From Promerops cafer (Eukaryota > Chordata > Aves > Passeriformes > Nectariniidae): DNA of 64,000 nt. The stretch spans positions 203,786 through 267,785 of the forward strand of contig VZSE01005875.1 of the NCBI GenBank assembly GCA_013398275.1. The letters are read 5' to 3'. The translations under genes were made by a program, and so were the position numbers. Positions 40,901-53,450 of this stretch are shown in pieces (the stretch's first letter is position 1; every line of letters begins with the position of its first letter). The notes under the pieces are model-generated. The model did not search any database. It was not told where the DNA came from and worked only from the letters and a program-made list of their open reading frames with translations.

Positions 40901-43900
40901 TTCTAAGTTCATGTGACATGAGAATTTTTTTTTCCTTTGACAGTTAAAAAGAGTGGACTTGCTGTTTCTCAGTTTTCTGGTTCTTGTGGGTTTAGAGAGA
41001 ACAATAACAGTCCAATCCAACACTCAATAAAACAATAGAGTCAATCAACAAGTACTGTTCAAATTAGAGAAAACACATACTTCTAGTTAAGTAAAGTAGT
41101 TTTTCTGAAATTTCTTCTTAATACTGTCTTCACAATTGCCTTATGACAGCTAGACTACTGAAGGGAGCTGTTAAGTGCTAAAGAAAGGAAATCATAGGCA
41201 TTTTTTTAACAGTTAACCAAAATCTCACTAGGAAAGTCCTTCTCTCTTCAGTTCAGTGCAAGCAAAGCAGCTGATGCCATAGAAATAGTCACTAAAATTG
41301 TGTGCTAGAAACTATATATCCAGAAAATCCAGCACAGGAGTACACCTTAAGGCTCTGCTTTCTTTGAGCATCAGAGTTGAGAATACTGTTTTTCAGCAAT
41401 CTTAAGTCCTAGTCCCAATTTTCTTCTAATTTCCTGCAGGACATGGAAAAGATGGCATTTACCTATAACTGATTTCGTCTTTAATTAGTGATCAGATCCA
41501 TTTCTCGAGAAATTCTCACTGCTTGTACAATGTAAAGAAAATCCTGTTGTATACTAACACCATAACTGGACTGGGGACCGGAAATGCTAGATTGTTTGGG
41601 GTATTTCAGTTGGTTGGTTGTTTTTTTGCATTTCTGAAAGAAAGAAAACCCTGTTTCAGAGCTGGCAGCAGTGACTGAACAAGTCTGAACAAAACTAAAA
41701 GCTACATGTTCCCTGCCCAAAGCTTAAGCCATCCAGGCAGCACACACAACACGCTGGGAAGTCTGGAAGGATAAACAGACAGAGGTATATTTAAAACAAT
41801 GTCTTAATATTACTGTTGTCTTGCTTCTTCTAAGTGCTGTAACACAGGACACCTTGAAAAGATCTGAGGGGCTGTACTTTGATGGCAATGAGCAGCGGTA
41901 TAAAAGTAAAACTGAGTAGCTATAAAGGATAGTGACAACAAGAACACAGTAACTGTAATGAAATTAGTTCTCCTGTACTCTTGAGCTCAAACTGTCCTCT
42001 GCTGACTTGCAAATTATTTGAATTTCGGACTCTACTGATTTGTGGATACGTTCACTGCTTTCATGAAGATTATAAGTGGATATACAAAGAATATGGACTG
42101 GAAAAATGCAAGTTCTAATTTTCGTCATAAACTTAAAATATAACTAAGCAGACAAAGTAATATTTTGGAAAAAATTCCAGTGAATTAAAAAAAGAATACT
42201 TTTATTCTAAAATATATGCTTGAAAACTTTGTCTGCATAAAAAGTCTCCTCTGATCATCCTGTTTCACTCAGCTGTGCTTCATCTGAGTGTGTCTGTGTC
42301 AAAATGCCAGTATTTTGCCATGTTTTGCTAAACCTGCTAAAGCTGAGTTATCCACTGTGAGTACTGAATGAAATTAGTGCCAGAGGTGTTATGTTTAAAG
42401 TATTTCTACTACTTCTATGGCATTTCTGTCAATGAGTTGCCTGATGAGCAAACATTTTTTTGTGATACAGACAAAGATGCAGCAAAGCTGCTAATTATTT
42501 AGTGAAAAGACATAAATTAAACATATACCAGTAGCTACTTTGGCCTCATGCATAGAGGAAGAGTGACAAGATTTACGGAGCTGAGGGACTGATATTTATG
42601 AAGTCTGTAACCCTGGAAAAACAAAAAACATAAAAGAGAAGTTCTAAAGTGTTCACCTGAGCACTATGTGACCACAGTACTGTTAATTGGCACATCCTGA
42701 AATAGACAGCAGACTTGGAGGAACTCGTGAAAACAGAGGCTTCTTGATTTGGTATCTTGACTTCCATTTTATAATTACTTTTAAGCAGCTCCAAATATCA
42801 GATGAAAATGTTTTCAGAAACCAATCATGCTATATAGCTAATGGAAGCTTTTACACTGAGAATAATGAGGCAAGAAAATCCTAATGTCCTTGTTTATCCT
42901 GCAGAGAAAGTCCATGCTCATGGAGGCAATTACCAGCTTCACCATTTTTATACACTCAGCTCCACTGATGGTCACCACTTCCAGCCCCAATTCTAGCCAG
43001 TTGCTACTGTGGCTGATAGGCTGATAGGTGTCTCTGCACCTAAATAAAACCAACATTTCAAAAGTAAGAAGAACAGTGCATGTAAGCAATATCTTTCTCT
43101 ACTTTTTGTCATTCAAATGTAATTATTACTTTCTATTCTTATGAAAAAATGTTTATAAAAATTACTTTGAGAAAAAGCTCAATGTTTTCATAGGATATGA
43201 TTTATTAAAAAAAAAAAAAAAAAACTTGAGAAGAATAAGCAAAGCAGATCACTATATTCTGCTGTCTATTACTCCTGACCTCAGAAGAAAATTTCACTAC
43301 CATCAATAGTTTCCAGTTATTTAGGAATCTGCTGGGAAACTAACTGATTTGTACTGCTATCAAACTAGTAGGAGTGGGATGGACTGAGGTTCCCCTCCCA
43401 CTGGCACCTTTAGTTTAAAGGCCTCCTCACCAGCTTGGCAAGCCTATGGCCGAAGATGCTCTTCCCCTCCTCTGACAGATGGACCCATCAGCCCCCAGCA
43501 GACCAGGTTCCTAAAAAGCTTGCTCACTTGCTATTTCCACCAGTGTAACTCCTATAGCAACAGCAAAGCAAATCAGCAAACACCAAGTTAAAGAACACAG
43601 AAAGCTTTGGTCTTCCTGTTTCTTTTGTATCTGGCAAGGATCCAGTTTGCTGCTGAAGGTAGGAGGTAGAACTTGGAGCAAGCTCTTCTCTTGGTACAAT
43701 TCTTATTTTGTGGCACCAGAGTACTTTGCAAACACTGTTAAATTCAGGCTCACAAGACTTCTGTTGAATCCTAAATATTTTTATATTTCACATTAAGAAG
43801 ACTGATGAAGAGACCTATTACCCAGAGATAGGCAAAAAATCTAAAACAAAATTGGAAACAGAAAGTAAATCTTTAACCAACAGATCACATATGATTTACT

Positions 43901-46621
43901 TAGAAGAGGATGCTTTGTACTGGGCCTTACTGGAAAGGTTTTGGTGGCAGGGGCCAGCAGGGTGGGCTATGGTGGCAAGAGGTCATGAACTGTCCTGTGC
44001 CGGCCAGCTACTTCCACCTACCCCTAACACCACTGCAATAAACCCACCATGTGCCAAAATTTCTGCTACAGAAGCACATGGTGCCTCTGCTCACAGATAT
44101 TTAAGAAAGCAGCGGCTGTTAAGAGGAGAAGACAAATGATGGCACTGTTGGGATGTGGTTGGAGACGTATTTTTGGAAGGAAGGGCTGTGTGCCAGAGCA
44201 GACACAGCCCTGAAGGGACTGTGGGTCATGGGTGCACACAGGGACACTGTGGAGGGACTGTGTCCCACAGTAAACCCATGCTGGGGTGGAGGAACACAAG
44301 TAAGAGGCAAGAAGCAACAGACACCTCCCCAGTCTCCTGAATTGTCCCTCACTTCACCGAAGGCATTATCTGAATATAACCTAGCAAACTCAAGGTGAGT
44401 GGAGACCTGCAAGCAGGGAGAAGTTTATTACTGAATTAGAGTCTGGGGAAGAAAGGTGTTTCTTTGCCAACTGTTTTGTTTACTTATCTTTTTTCTCCTC
44501 AATACACAGATCAGTAATCAAAAGTCTTGTAAACTGGCAATAAATTAAGTAAAGTCCATGAACCAAGATTGTTTTGCTCATGATGTACTTATAAAGTTAT
44601 ATGGTATATTTCTTAAGTCCTACATACTGTAGAATACATTGTCAGAGAAAAGCCATCACAGGAAGGAAGTAGAGGGGCTATACTTGCTGTAGCTGTGCTA
44701 ATGTTTGAACAACAAATTTATGTGCTGATGCAGCTGCATAAAGATTCTCATTAAAACGTATATTTAGATGCTGTGTTTGAACTTTGACAAGCTGTACCTA
44801 CAAAGGATGAGGGTGGGATGGAGGTAATAGGCCCCCCCGTGCCTATGGTGTTTTGGACATTGGAAGAGGCTCGGAAGTGAATTAAGGTGAACTACTGACA
44901 ATGGGAAATAAAGCTGGCCACACAGGTAAATAGCACAAAAGAAATAACGTATGTTAAAGCTAAGTATGTTTCCCTATAGCCTCCCATGGAGGCATACTTT
45001 ATAGGTCTTCTGCAAGCTTCCATGGTGCTGCCTTGTCTGTCTGTTGGCTGCAAAAAAGAAATCATATGCTTTCAGGCATCTTCTTTTCCCCTAAATTAAT
45101 CAATTGAACGTGTGGTTTTTTTCCTCAGGTCCCACTGTGAGGTCAGTGACTATGTCAGTTTCCTCTTATGTCTCCATATAAAACAACTCTATGAAAGACT
45201 CAAGAATGTGTCAAATTAACCTGCTGGTGGGTATGGGAAAATGACATGTATAATTTTAAACTATAACCACCTCTTTGACTGCAGAAAGGACAAGTTATGA
45301 AACTCCCAGATGGAGGGAGAACCCTGTCTGAATTATTTCTTAATTTGATTTTATAACTGCTGCACTGGGTTGCAAAAGTCTGATAAAATCTATTTTAAAC
45401 ATAGAGCGTAAGTCCTGCAGACTAATATTATGATTCATCTACTGCCAACTTCCCCAATTATTCTCTCTTCTTAAAGTTATGTTGATAAATCACTTGTCTT
45501 CCCATTTATTAAAGCATGTGGCAGTCTGTTTATTTAATCATCTCTTGGCCCATTTTCTAATTAAGGGAGATAATTCAGGCTTATTTCCTGTCACGGTGAA
45601 ACTGGCAGTCCACAGGTTGTCCTCAACTACTACATTAAAATTCAAGACTATTTGTAATGCCTGCTTTGTTTGGCAATTCCCTCCTTTCTCCTTGCTCAGC
45701 TGAAGAGAAAAATACAGGCATGTTTTTTTTTCCTGTATTTCCACATTGGTGACACCCACCCAAGTCAAAGACAGGAAGAAGGAAGCCGGCGAAACATTTA
45801 TCTGGGAGATGGTGAATCCCAGCAAAGTTAGTAATCATACACTGATCCCAAGAATAATTTTGTGAAGGGAAGAATACAAAAGGAAAGCACACACCAATTG
45901 GAGCACATTCCCATCTTGCTCTACTGCTGGACCTGAGTAACCTCCTGCACCGCTCTGGCCCCAAACCTTCATGTGCCAGCTTTGTGCAGGGGTATTGATA
46001 CCCACTAACTGAAGTGTTAAACCATTTTTGTCCCCTCTGTATTCTAAACCTCTTGTAATAGACTTAAGGTCACCTCTATTCCTATCTCTGAGATATTCTG
46101 ATTTGTATCTTGCTAACAATTCAATTTCAGTATTTAATAGGCTATCCTAGCATCACTAGTCTGACAAAAAAACTCTCTTTAGCAGGGCTGCCTTCTACCC
46201 CTTAGGATATATCTATATAGCATATTAAATTCTCCTATGCAGAAAAAAAACATAGATACATTTCAGCTTATCAATAGATGCCAAATGAAGTGTCTTTCAG
46301 TGGGCCCTGCAAACAATTGAAAACAAGATGATACATTTTGTCTTACTTCACAGACTCTTCTCCAATCAGTGTAAGTATATACAAGAACCACACCTGCAAC
46401 AGCTCCAATTCCTGCAGAAACGCAGGCAAACATCACTTTGCCACACTTTCAGAATTGTTTCATATCAACTATGCTACACACAGCCTTGCAATATGCCTTT
46501 ACGTGAAACAACTAAACATGATGTGGTCCTGGGTACCCTTTCTAGGTGAAACAGGGATTTGGGCTACATAATGTCCATAGGAGCCAGCCAATACCTCAGC
46601 TGTCCTGTGATTCTGTGTAAG

Positions 46622-46657
<36 letters not shown>

Positions 46658-47707
46658 AAAGAAAAAATAAAAGCCAGTGATTCCAGCACTTTCCTAATAG
46701 GCTGTATGATACAGTGTATTCCAAACTCTGACCTATAAAGAAATGTCTCCCTGATGCCTTTTAAAGTTGCTTAAATACCCACAGTGAGGATTTGAACTGC
46801 TTTCTGAATTGTTCCTTACTTTTCCTTCTCTTCTTATACTTTTTTAATGTGCATTTGCAAGCAACAGCAAAAACATTTCCATTTCTAGGCCCTTGCTTCT
46901 GGAAACAATGATTTTAATCTATTTCAGTCTACAAGGAAGTGTCTGGTTTTGTTACACTGCTAATTATCTGAACCTCTGTCTCAATTCATCTATCTCACTT
47001 AGATTCAGAGTGTGCTCTGGATCTAACACTTAATACCTTCAAAAACACCTACTTAAAGGCATAAAGAACCCTCACAATTTACCTTTATATAGATAACTGT
47101 TCCCTTTACATGCATTTAAGTGACTGCTATGACTTACTGCCATGCCGTTACTGACCAGTGAAAACAGACAGAATAAAATTATATACTAAATATATAGTAC
47201 AGGAAGAAGCAGAAGACAAATGAACTTCTATTTTCAAATGCCAGGATTTTCCACCTTATATTTTTACATACAACATACATTGCACTTTTCTCTTTCTACA
47301 GAGCCTACTATGGATTTCACAAATACTGCAGCACAAGAAATGGGTCTATGCAGACTCTCCAAAGGGAGAGTTCATCCATTTAAATAATCTGTGTTGAACA
47401 ACAGACCTTGTTCCTAAAGGAAACTCACTGCAACAAGGATGAGAAACTCTTGGTGAAGAGAGGATGAAAATTTCCTAGAGTTTTTGCCCACACCCCACAC
47501 TTACCAAGGGCTCTAGTTCTTTTCGGTCTATGAGGTTGAGCTCTGTCACAAAATAATAAAAGTGCTTGTAACAGGTGTTGACATGGGCTTCAGCCCCCAT
47601 AAGGATGATACGATCAAAGTGATGGATGTAGACATGAACGAACACCCGAAAAAGCCGACAGAGTATCTTCTTGCAGATCTGGAGAAAGTTCTTTGGAAAG
47701 GGAACAC
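34928..47707 (-). CDS. MOB3B: MOB3B, MOB kinase activator 3B, last two coding exons (spliced; 5' coding exon outside window)
   Basis: MOB proteins are small zinc-binding adaptors. MOB1 activates NDR/LATS kinases in Hippo signalling, whereas MOB3 paralogues do not activate NDR and have been linked to MST1. Two exons are visible on the − strand: 47707-47505 and 34957-34928, separated by a 12.5-kb intron. Together they encode about 77 residues of the conserved Mob/phocein C-terminal half, including the CRLFRVFVHVYIHHFDRI helix and the His-containing HVNTCYKHFYYF segment, and end with a TTRMCH tail. The first coding exon, which carries the N-terminal half and zinc ligands, was not found and should lie beyond 64000. 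I call MOB3B rather than MOB3A or MOB3C because it is convergent with TEK, as on human 9p21. Confidence 0.93.
40044..40044. other. Single undetermined base
   Basis: One N follows a T homopolymer (about 40028-40043), presumably a base-calling or join uncertainty. Confidence 0.95.
43370..43510 (-). mobile_element. CR1 ORF1 C-terminal remnant
   Basis: The reverse complement encodes WVHLSEEGKSIFGHRLAKLV followed by RRPLN and a stop. This is the typical end of the CR1 ORF1 esterase-like protein (pattern HLS..GK.I...LA.L..RALN). Only about 140 bp are recognisable. Confidence 0.6.
46560..46655 (+). mobile_element. Short retroposon-like end with 34-nt A tract
   Basis: CCTGTGATTCTGTG, which resembles the CR1 3' terminus, is followed by AAG and 34 consecutive A at 46622-46655. 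The upstream 50 bp are too diverged for assignment. It may be a retroposed transcript tail or a chance expansion. Confidence 0.3.
47505..47707 (-). CDS. MOB3B: MOB3B penultimate coding exon
   Basis: On the − strand the acceptor TTCACAG precedes 47707 and the donor GTAAGT follows 47505. The exon is 203 nt, enters in phase 1 and ends in phase 0. It encodes VPFPKNFLQICKKILCRLFR through VTELNLIDRKELEPL, and the frame is intact. Confidence 0.96.
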
Positions 47708-49614
47708 CTGTGAATAGAGAAGGCAAGGTTGTCATAACCATCCTATCATCCTCCCAAGACAAAAGCTTTACAGCCAAGTGCGAGATTTTAACTGCAAACT
47801 AGGTCATGACTTCCTAGGCCTCCTTTCCAATCCAGAAGATCACTTTATGCATGCATTTATTTGACAGCTAGCACCCTGTACTGGGTTCACCAGATATTTC
47901 AAAATCCTTTTGAAATAATTTTAAGTAGCTAGAAGAGATGCAGTGCTGCCGTTTTTATTCCTGATGATCAGAAAAATAGTTGCATTTATCAAAGCACAGC
48001 TACTTTATCTTCTCAAGAAATGTTCGCTTTTTGTTGTCAAATCCATTCATTTAAATGCTAAAGCTATTATGGAAGGTCATTGAGGAGAAGGCTTGAATGC
48101 TCAAAACATGAACGGAGACATGATTAAATTACAGAAATGACAGTATGTACAGATGTCTTGGCAATGTTTAAATTGCAGCTCCACATAATTAGCAAAGCAC
48201 CTGGATTATAATAATTGTTATTATTTCCAACGGCAAAATAAACACAATCTGTCAAAAACATAAAAGAAACCTCAAGTAGTTGCTCATTAACAAGGGGGAT
48301 CACATTCACATTACAGCCATCAGAGCATGGCTAAATTCAGGAATGATTTCAGCAGCAACCTGCTTTACATTTCTGTAAAATATACCCATACCAGAAATTA
48401 AAAAATATACTCAAGAAAATGTCAAGCCTTAAAAAAGGGGGAAGGGGAATAACTGGCACTTTTCACTGCAAGCTGAAGGTTTGCTGAACTGAGAGATGAA
48501 TTTTGAAAGCACTGTATTTTGTAATCCAGAACAGATATGTTCCAAAATGGAGAATAATTAGTTTCATCTTCCAAGGGCTGACACGTAATTGTTACTGAAG
48601 AGTGTTGCTGTAATGAAGACATTTCTCCTTCTGTATTAACTGACTAAAACAATCTGAATAAACCAAGCTGACAAATCCTTTAACTTCACTTCAGGCCATG
48701 TTCCCATTTCACAGATACAGGCAGTAAGTGCAAAAGCCACAGAGCACTGCTTCTGCTGCAAGAGAAGACTTTCATGTGACAGTTTTTTAGATGCATTACA
48801 GTCAATTTGAGAACATGTAAACAACACATTAAAAAAAATAGCTGGTATAGAATAGCCTAGGATTCATAATAAACTTGCAGTGTTTCCCCCTGCTCCTCAC
48901 ATGAATCAAGGTTTCAGACAAATTGTGTAGCTTCACTTGCTGTTGCAGAATTTCTCCTATTTTGTGGAGTTGTATCTGGTTTATTTACTCTTAAATAAAC
49001 AGTGAAACATTGCTGCTATCACAAATATATCATCTGGGCACAGCAGAATTGGTAGTGGCTCTCTGATTTCTTTCCCATTCTGGCAAAACTGATTTACAAA
49101 CTGTCACAGTCCTAAAGAGTTAAAAGGCATCTCCTAGTATCACTGAAAGCAACTGATAACTTTGTAGTGAGCTAGCTACACTCATTAGCCTTGGAATGAC
49201 TGTCAGTCTGTCTGTCCCTGGCACAGAGAAGATGCTCAAAATCTGGTCAGCCTCAAGGTAAAAACATGCATATTGAGGTGCCTACAATCCTATTTTGAAC
49301 ATACACCCTGCTGTTCTTTGTGCTCAAAATTAGATAAAAGGGAACAGATTCTGACCTCAATTACAATAGAATGAACTCTAAGGAATGCCATCAAAATTGA
49401 AAAAAATCAGAGCAAAATTATTCTAGATTTATATTCTGAGGTCAGAATTTGGCCTAATGTTTTGTTCCCATTGCAACTTTACAGTTATAAATAAATCAGC
49501 CACAGAGCAGAGTAATTACAAGTGTCTCTTGGGACTGGACTAACTTAGATTTAGATCATTTGATTTGTTAAGAAGACTGTTCTCTGTCCTTCATCTCAGC
49601 CACAGCAGTCTTTG

Positions 49615-51420
49615 CCTTAGAATCATCAAAGTTGGAAGAGACCTGCAAGATCATCCAGTCCAACTGTCCACCCAGAACTACGACTGTAGCCCCGAAAACA
49701 CTAAACCACATCACCAGCATCAGACTCACATGCCTCTTGAACTCTTCCAGGGATGGCAACTCCACCACCTACCCCAGGCAACCTATTCCAGTGCCTGACC
49801 ACCTGGCAGCGAAGATTTTTTTCTAATTACTGATCTGAATCTCCCCTGTCTCAGTTTAAGGCCATTTCCTTTTGTCCTCTCACTGCAGGCACAGCAGGAG
49901 CTACCAATTTCCCCCCTGCAGTCAGCTGGAACTTCTCCAGTTCACCAGGACTGCTGGTAGATGATTGAGAAGGGTTTAGCAAGTTCTTCCATAAGTTCCC
50001 TCATTACTATGGGGTGGATCCCATCAGGCACCATAGACTTGTGTCTAACTGGCATAGCAGGTCACTAACCACCTCCTCCTGGATTATTTGGGCTTCATTC
50101 AGCTCCCTGACCCTAACTTCCAGCTCTGGGGCTGCATATCCTGAGGACACCTGATCTTGATATTAAAGACTGAGACAAAAAAGGCATTAAGTACCTCAGC
50201 CTTTTCCTCATCCTTTGTCACTACACTACCTTCTGTATTCAACAAGTGATGGAGAATCTCCTTGGCCCTCCTTTTGCTGCCAATGTATTTATAGAAAGTT
50301 TTTTCATTGTCCTTAAGTGAAGGCCAAATCAAGTTCTAGCTGAGCTTTGGCCCTTCTAATCTCCTCCCTCCATGGCCTCATTGTATCTTGATAGTCCTGT
50401 GAAGTTAGCTGGTCCTCCTTCCCTTCTTCCAGAGACAATAGATTTCTTTATTTCCCTAGGTTCCAGATGAAGTTCTCTGTTTAACCAGGTCAGCCTTATT
50501 CCTGGAAACTTGTCTTTCAACATATGGGGGCAACCTGCTTCTGAATATTTAACAATTCCTTTCTAAAACACATCCAGCCTTCAACTCTTCAGGGCTGAGT
50601 CCCAAAAGACTCTTGTCAATCAATCTCCTAGACATACCAAAGTCTGCCTGCTGGAAGACCAAGGTGAAAGTTCTGCTGGTGCCCCTCCTTCTTTCACCAG
50701 TATTGAAAACTAACATTTCATGGTCACTATGCCCAAGACAGCCACCGACCACCACATCACCCACTAGTCCTTCTCTGTTCACAGTCAAACAGTCTAGCAG
50801 GGCACCTCCTCTAGTAGGCTCATTTACCAGTTGTGTAAGGCAGTTGTCTTCCACACACTTCAGAAACCTTCTAGACTGCTTTCTCTCTGTTGTGTTGTAT
50901 TTCCCGAAGACACTTGGCAAGTTGAAGTTGCCCACAAATATTAGGGTTGGAGACTGTGATACTTCTGCCAGTGCTTGTAGAACGCCTCATCAACCTTTTC
51001 ATCCTGGTTGGGTCGTTTAATAGACTCCCACTACTTGTCCTGCTGATCTTTGCCCTGATTTTCATCCATAGGCACTCAACCTTGTCATCTTCATCATCAT
51101 CACTTTCAATACAATCAAAATACTCCCTAATGTACAGTGCTACCCCAAGCCCTCTGCTGCTTTGCCCATCCCTTCTGAAGAGGTTATAGGCATCTATTGC
51201 AGCACTCCAGTCATGGGAGTCATTCCACCAGGTTTCCATGATGGCAAACATATCATAGCTTTCCTGCTGCACAATGGTTTCCAGCTCCTCCTATGTGTTA
51301 TCCTCGTGCATTGGTGTAGGTGCACTTCAGCTGGGCTGTCCATTGCACCAACTCTGGCATGTCACCTTCAGGCTCATCTCTAGAAAGCCTGGCATTATCC
51401 CCTTCCCCTTCTAACCCAGT
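49615..51420 (-). mobile_element. CR1 LINE copy A, internally deleted (endonuclease, RT start and 3'UTR)
   Basis: Sense is on the − strand. From the right: an AP-endonuclease-like region with YDMFAIMETWWNDSHDW, SSRGLGVALYIREYF, SDHEMLVFNTGERRRGTSR and KSLLGLSPEEL; a linker with TFYKYIGSKRRAKEILHHLL and LNAFFVSVF; and a few residues of the reverse transcriptase start (MVPDGIHPIVMRELMEELAK) at about 50030-49970. The sequence then passes directly to the CR1 3'UTR and ends with its tail at about 49618. So nearly the whole reverse transcriptase is missing. Frames are broken by stops and shifts, so the copy is dead. Confidence 0.9.
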
Positions 51421-51964
51421 TAAAAGACTGACTCTATTACTATCTTCTGTCTCTTTACGTGACACTGTAAAGGGACAGAATGTAAACCCACCAAACTAGA
51501 CTGCTCAGTTATGGTTGTTAAAAGACAAACAAAGACTTTACTGAAATTTTTGAGCTAGCTGATTCTTTCTGAAAGAAGTATTTATAAATGAGTGAAATGG
51601 CAGCCTTGATTCATATATAGGATGAGCCCCAGTGCTGCCATAATGGAAGAAAGTAACAAAAGTATCCTTTCGGTTAAGTTGGCGTTTGAAACCATAGAGC
51701 TCCCCAGTATGTCCCAAAAATGCGCAAGGAGCTTTTAAATGTTTTAGTCACACAGCAGAAGTTCCTTTTCCTTTAACTCAGAATTACATATGCAATTGGG
51801 AAATAATACACTGGGGCTTAGATAGGCATGGTATTAACCAGCAACAAGCACAGTGAATGTGACTGTTCCTATAGCTCTCGGGAGTGTGGGCCGTACATAT
51901 CACTTCTGTACTAAGGGATGATGTACTGCTGCAGAAAAGCTGCACCTGTATGCTCTGGTGAGAG
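51421..51964. other. Spacer between CR1 copies A and B
   Basis: About 540 bp of AT-rich sequence with no recognised repeat or coding potential separate the two CR1 copies. It could be ancestral intron sequence into which both inserted. Confidence 0.5.
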
Positions 51965-53450
51965 ATCACAGAACCACAGAATTGTTAGAGTTGGCTGCTC
52001 CCAACCTTCATGTTTTCAACTGGTACCTCTATGTTTGTTAATACAAGGTCCAGCAACACACCTTTCCTTGCTGGCTCCTCCACCACTTGCATCAAAAAGT
52101 TATCTTCAATAAACTGCAGGAACTTCCTGGACTTTGTGTGCTGGGCTGTGTTGTCCCTCCAGCAAATACTGGGGTGGTTGAAGTCCCTCAGGAGAACCAG
52201 AGCCTGTGACCACAAGGCTATTTCTAACGGCTCAGAGAAAGCCTGATGAACTTCCTCCTTCTGATCATGTAGCCTGTATGTTAAACACCCTCAAGAGTGC
52301 CACCCAAATTGTGCCTGTCCCTCAATTCTTACCCATAAATTCTCAGCTGGGTAAAGCTTGATACATTCCAGTTACTCTCTCATATAAAGAGCAACTCTAC
52401 CACCTCACCTCTCTGACCTGTCCTTACTAAAAAGCAGATTCCCATCATACCCATCCATGGAAATATTCCAGTCGTGTGCGATCTTACCATGTCTCAGCAA
52501 TTGCAATGAGATGACTGCCCTGCGAACACATACATTTACAGTTCTTCTTATTTATTTCCCATGCTGCATCCATTTGTATGCAGGCACTAATTTATATATA
52601 TCTTATGTATATAAAAATAATATAATCAAGAAACCACGTTCCCCAGGAGGGGTGTAACCATAAGCACCCACAAGGTGTTTTGTGCTTTGATCCTCAATTG
52701 CAGGAGCAGCCAATCTGATCTGTCTCTACATTGGTTGCTATGACCTGCTCCCCAGGAGGAAGCAATGGCACAATTGTTGTCGTTTGCACCCTGCTCCCAA
52801 GTCCTTCAGTTTAAAGCCCATCTCACTGAACTGGCCTGCGTGCTGCCAATGATTCTCTTGCCTGTTTTAGCCAGGGGGATCCCCTTCCCCCACAACAGGC
52901 TAAAAATCATAAAACCACAACCCACTGTTAAAAAAGCCAAAACCACCTCGATGGCACCAGCCACAAACCCAGACATTGATCTGCACAATGTGTCTGCCTC
53001 TGGCTGTCCTGATTTCTCTAACTGGAAGGACACATGAGGAGATGACTTGGGCATGGGGATGACTTGCTAGGTTTTTCACCTGCCTTACCAGGGCTTTATA
53101 GTCTTTCTTGATCCCATCTATGTTTTGGCTTGTGGTGTCATTTGTACCTATATGAAAAAGTGATGGGGGTAGTGGTCTGTGACAGGTCAGGGTACCCTCT
53201 TGGCAACACCATGGATCCCAGCTCCTGGAGGGCAGGATGCCCCTTGTGACTGCCTATCAGGCCAGCAGATGGACAACTCAGTGCCCCTTAATAGAGAGTC
53301 ATCCACTACAATTTCTTGGGGTTTTTTACAGTAAAGTGCTGCTGGTGAGGTTCTCCTTGTTGGCCCTGTTCATGGACATATAAAGCCTTTAAAGCACCAT
53401 ATCTGTTTGTGCACCACAGCAGCATAGTACAACAACCCCATGGTTTCCCC
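51965..53450 (-). mobile_element. CR1 LINE copy B, internally deleted (ORF1 esterase-like region and endonuclease)
   Basis: Sense is on the − strand. The right half encodes the ORF1 esterase-like segment with HIGTNDTTS (about 53150-53125) and KGIPLAKTGKRIIGS further on. The left half encodes the ORF2 endonuclease with RDFNHPSICWRDNTAQHTKS and EEPARKGVLLDLVLTN. The element then jumps straight to about 35 bp of the terminal CR1 tail at 51965-52000, so reverse transcriptase and nearly all of the 3'UTR are gone. Several stops interrupt the frames. Confidence 0.85.

Larger units (their letters stand above)
34958..47504 (-). other. MOB3B: MOB3B intron between the last two coding exons (12.5 kb)
   Basis: Mostly AT-rich unique sequence. 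It contains a short CR1 ORF1 remnant at about 43370-43510, homopolymer runs (18 A at 43207, 34 A at 46622), one undetermined base at 40044 after a T run, and nothing else I recognise. Confidence 0.75.

Noticed and set aside
50613..51189. + strand frames of 80–135 codons
   Set aside because: They are antisense shadows of the CR1 copy A endonuclease region.
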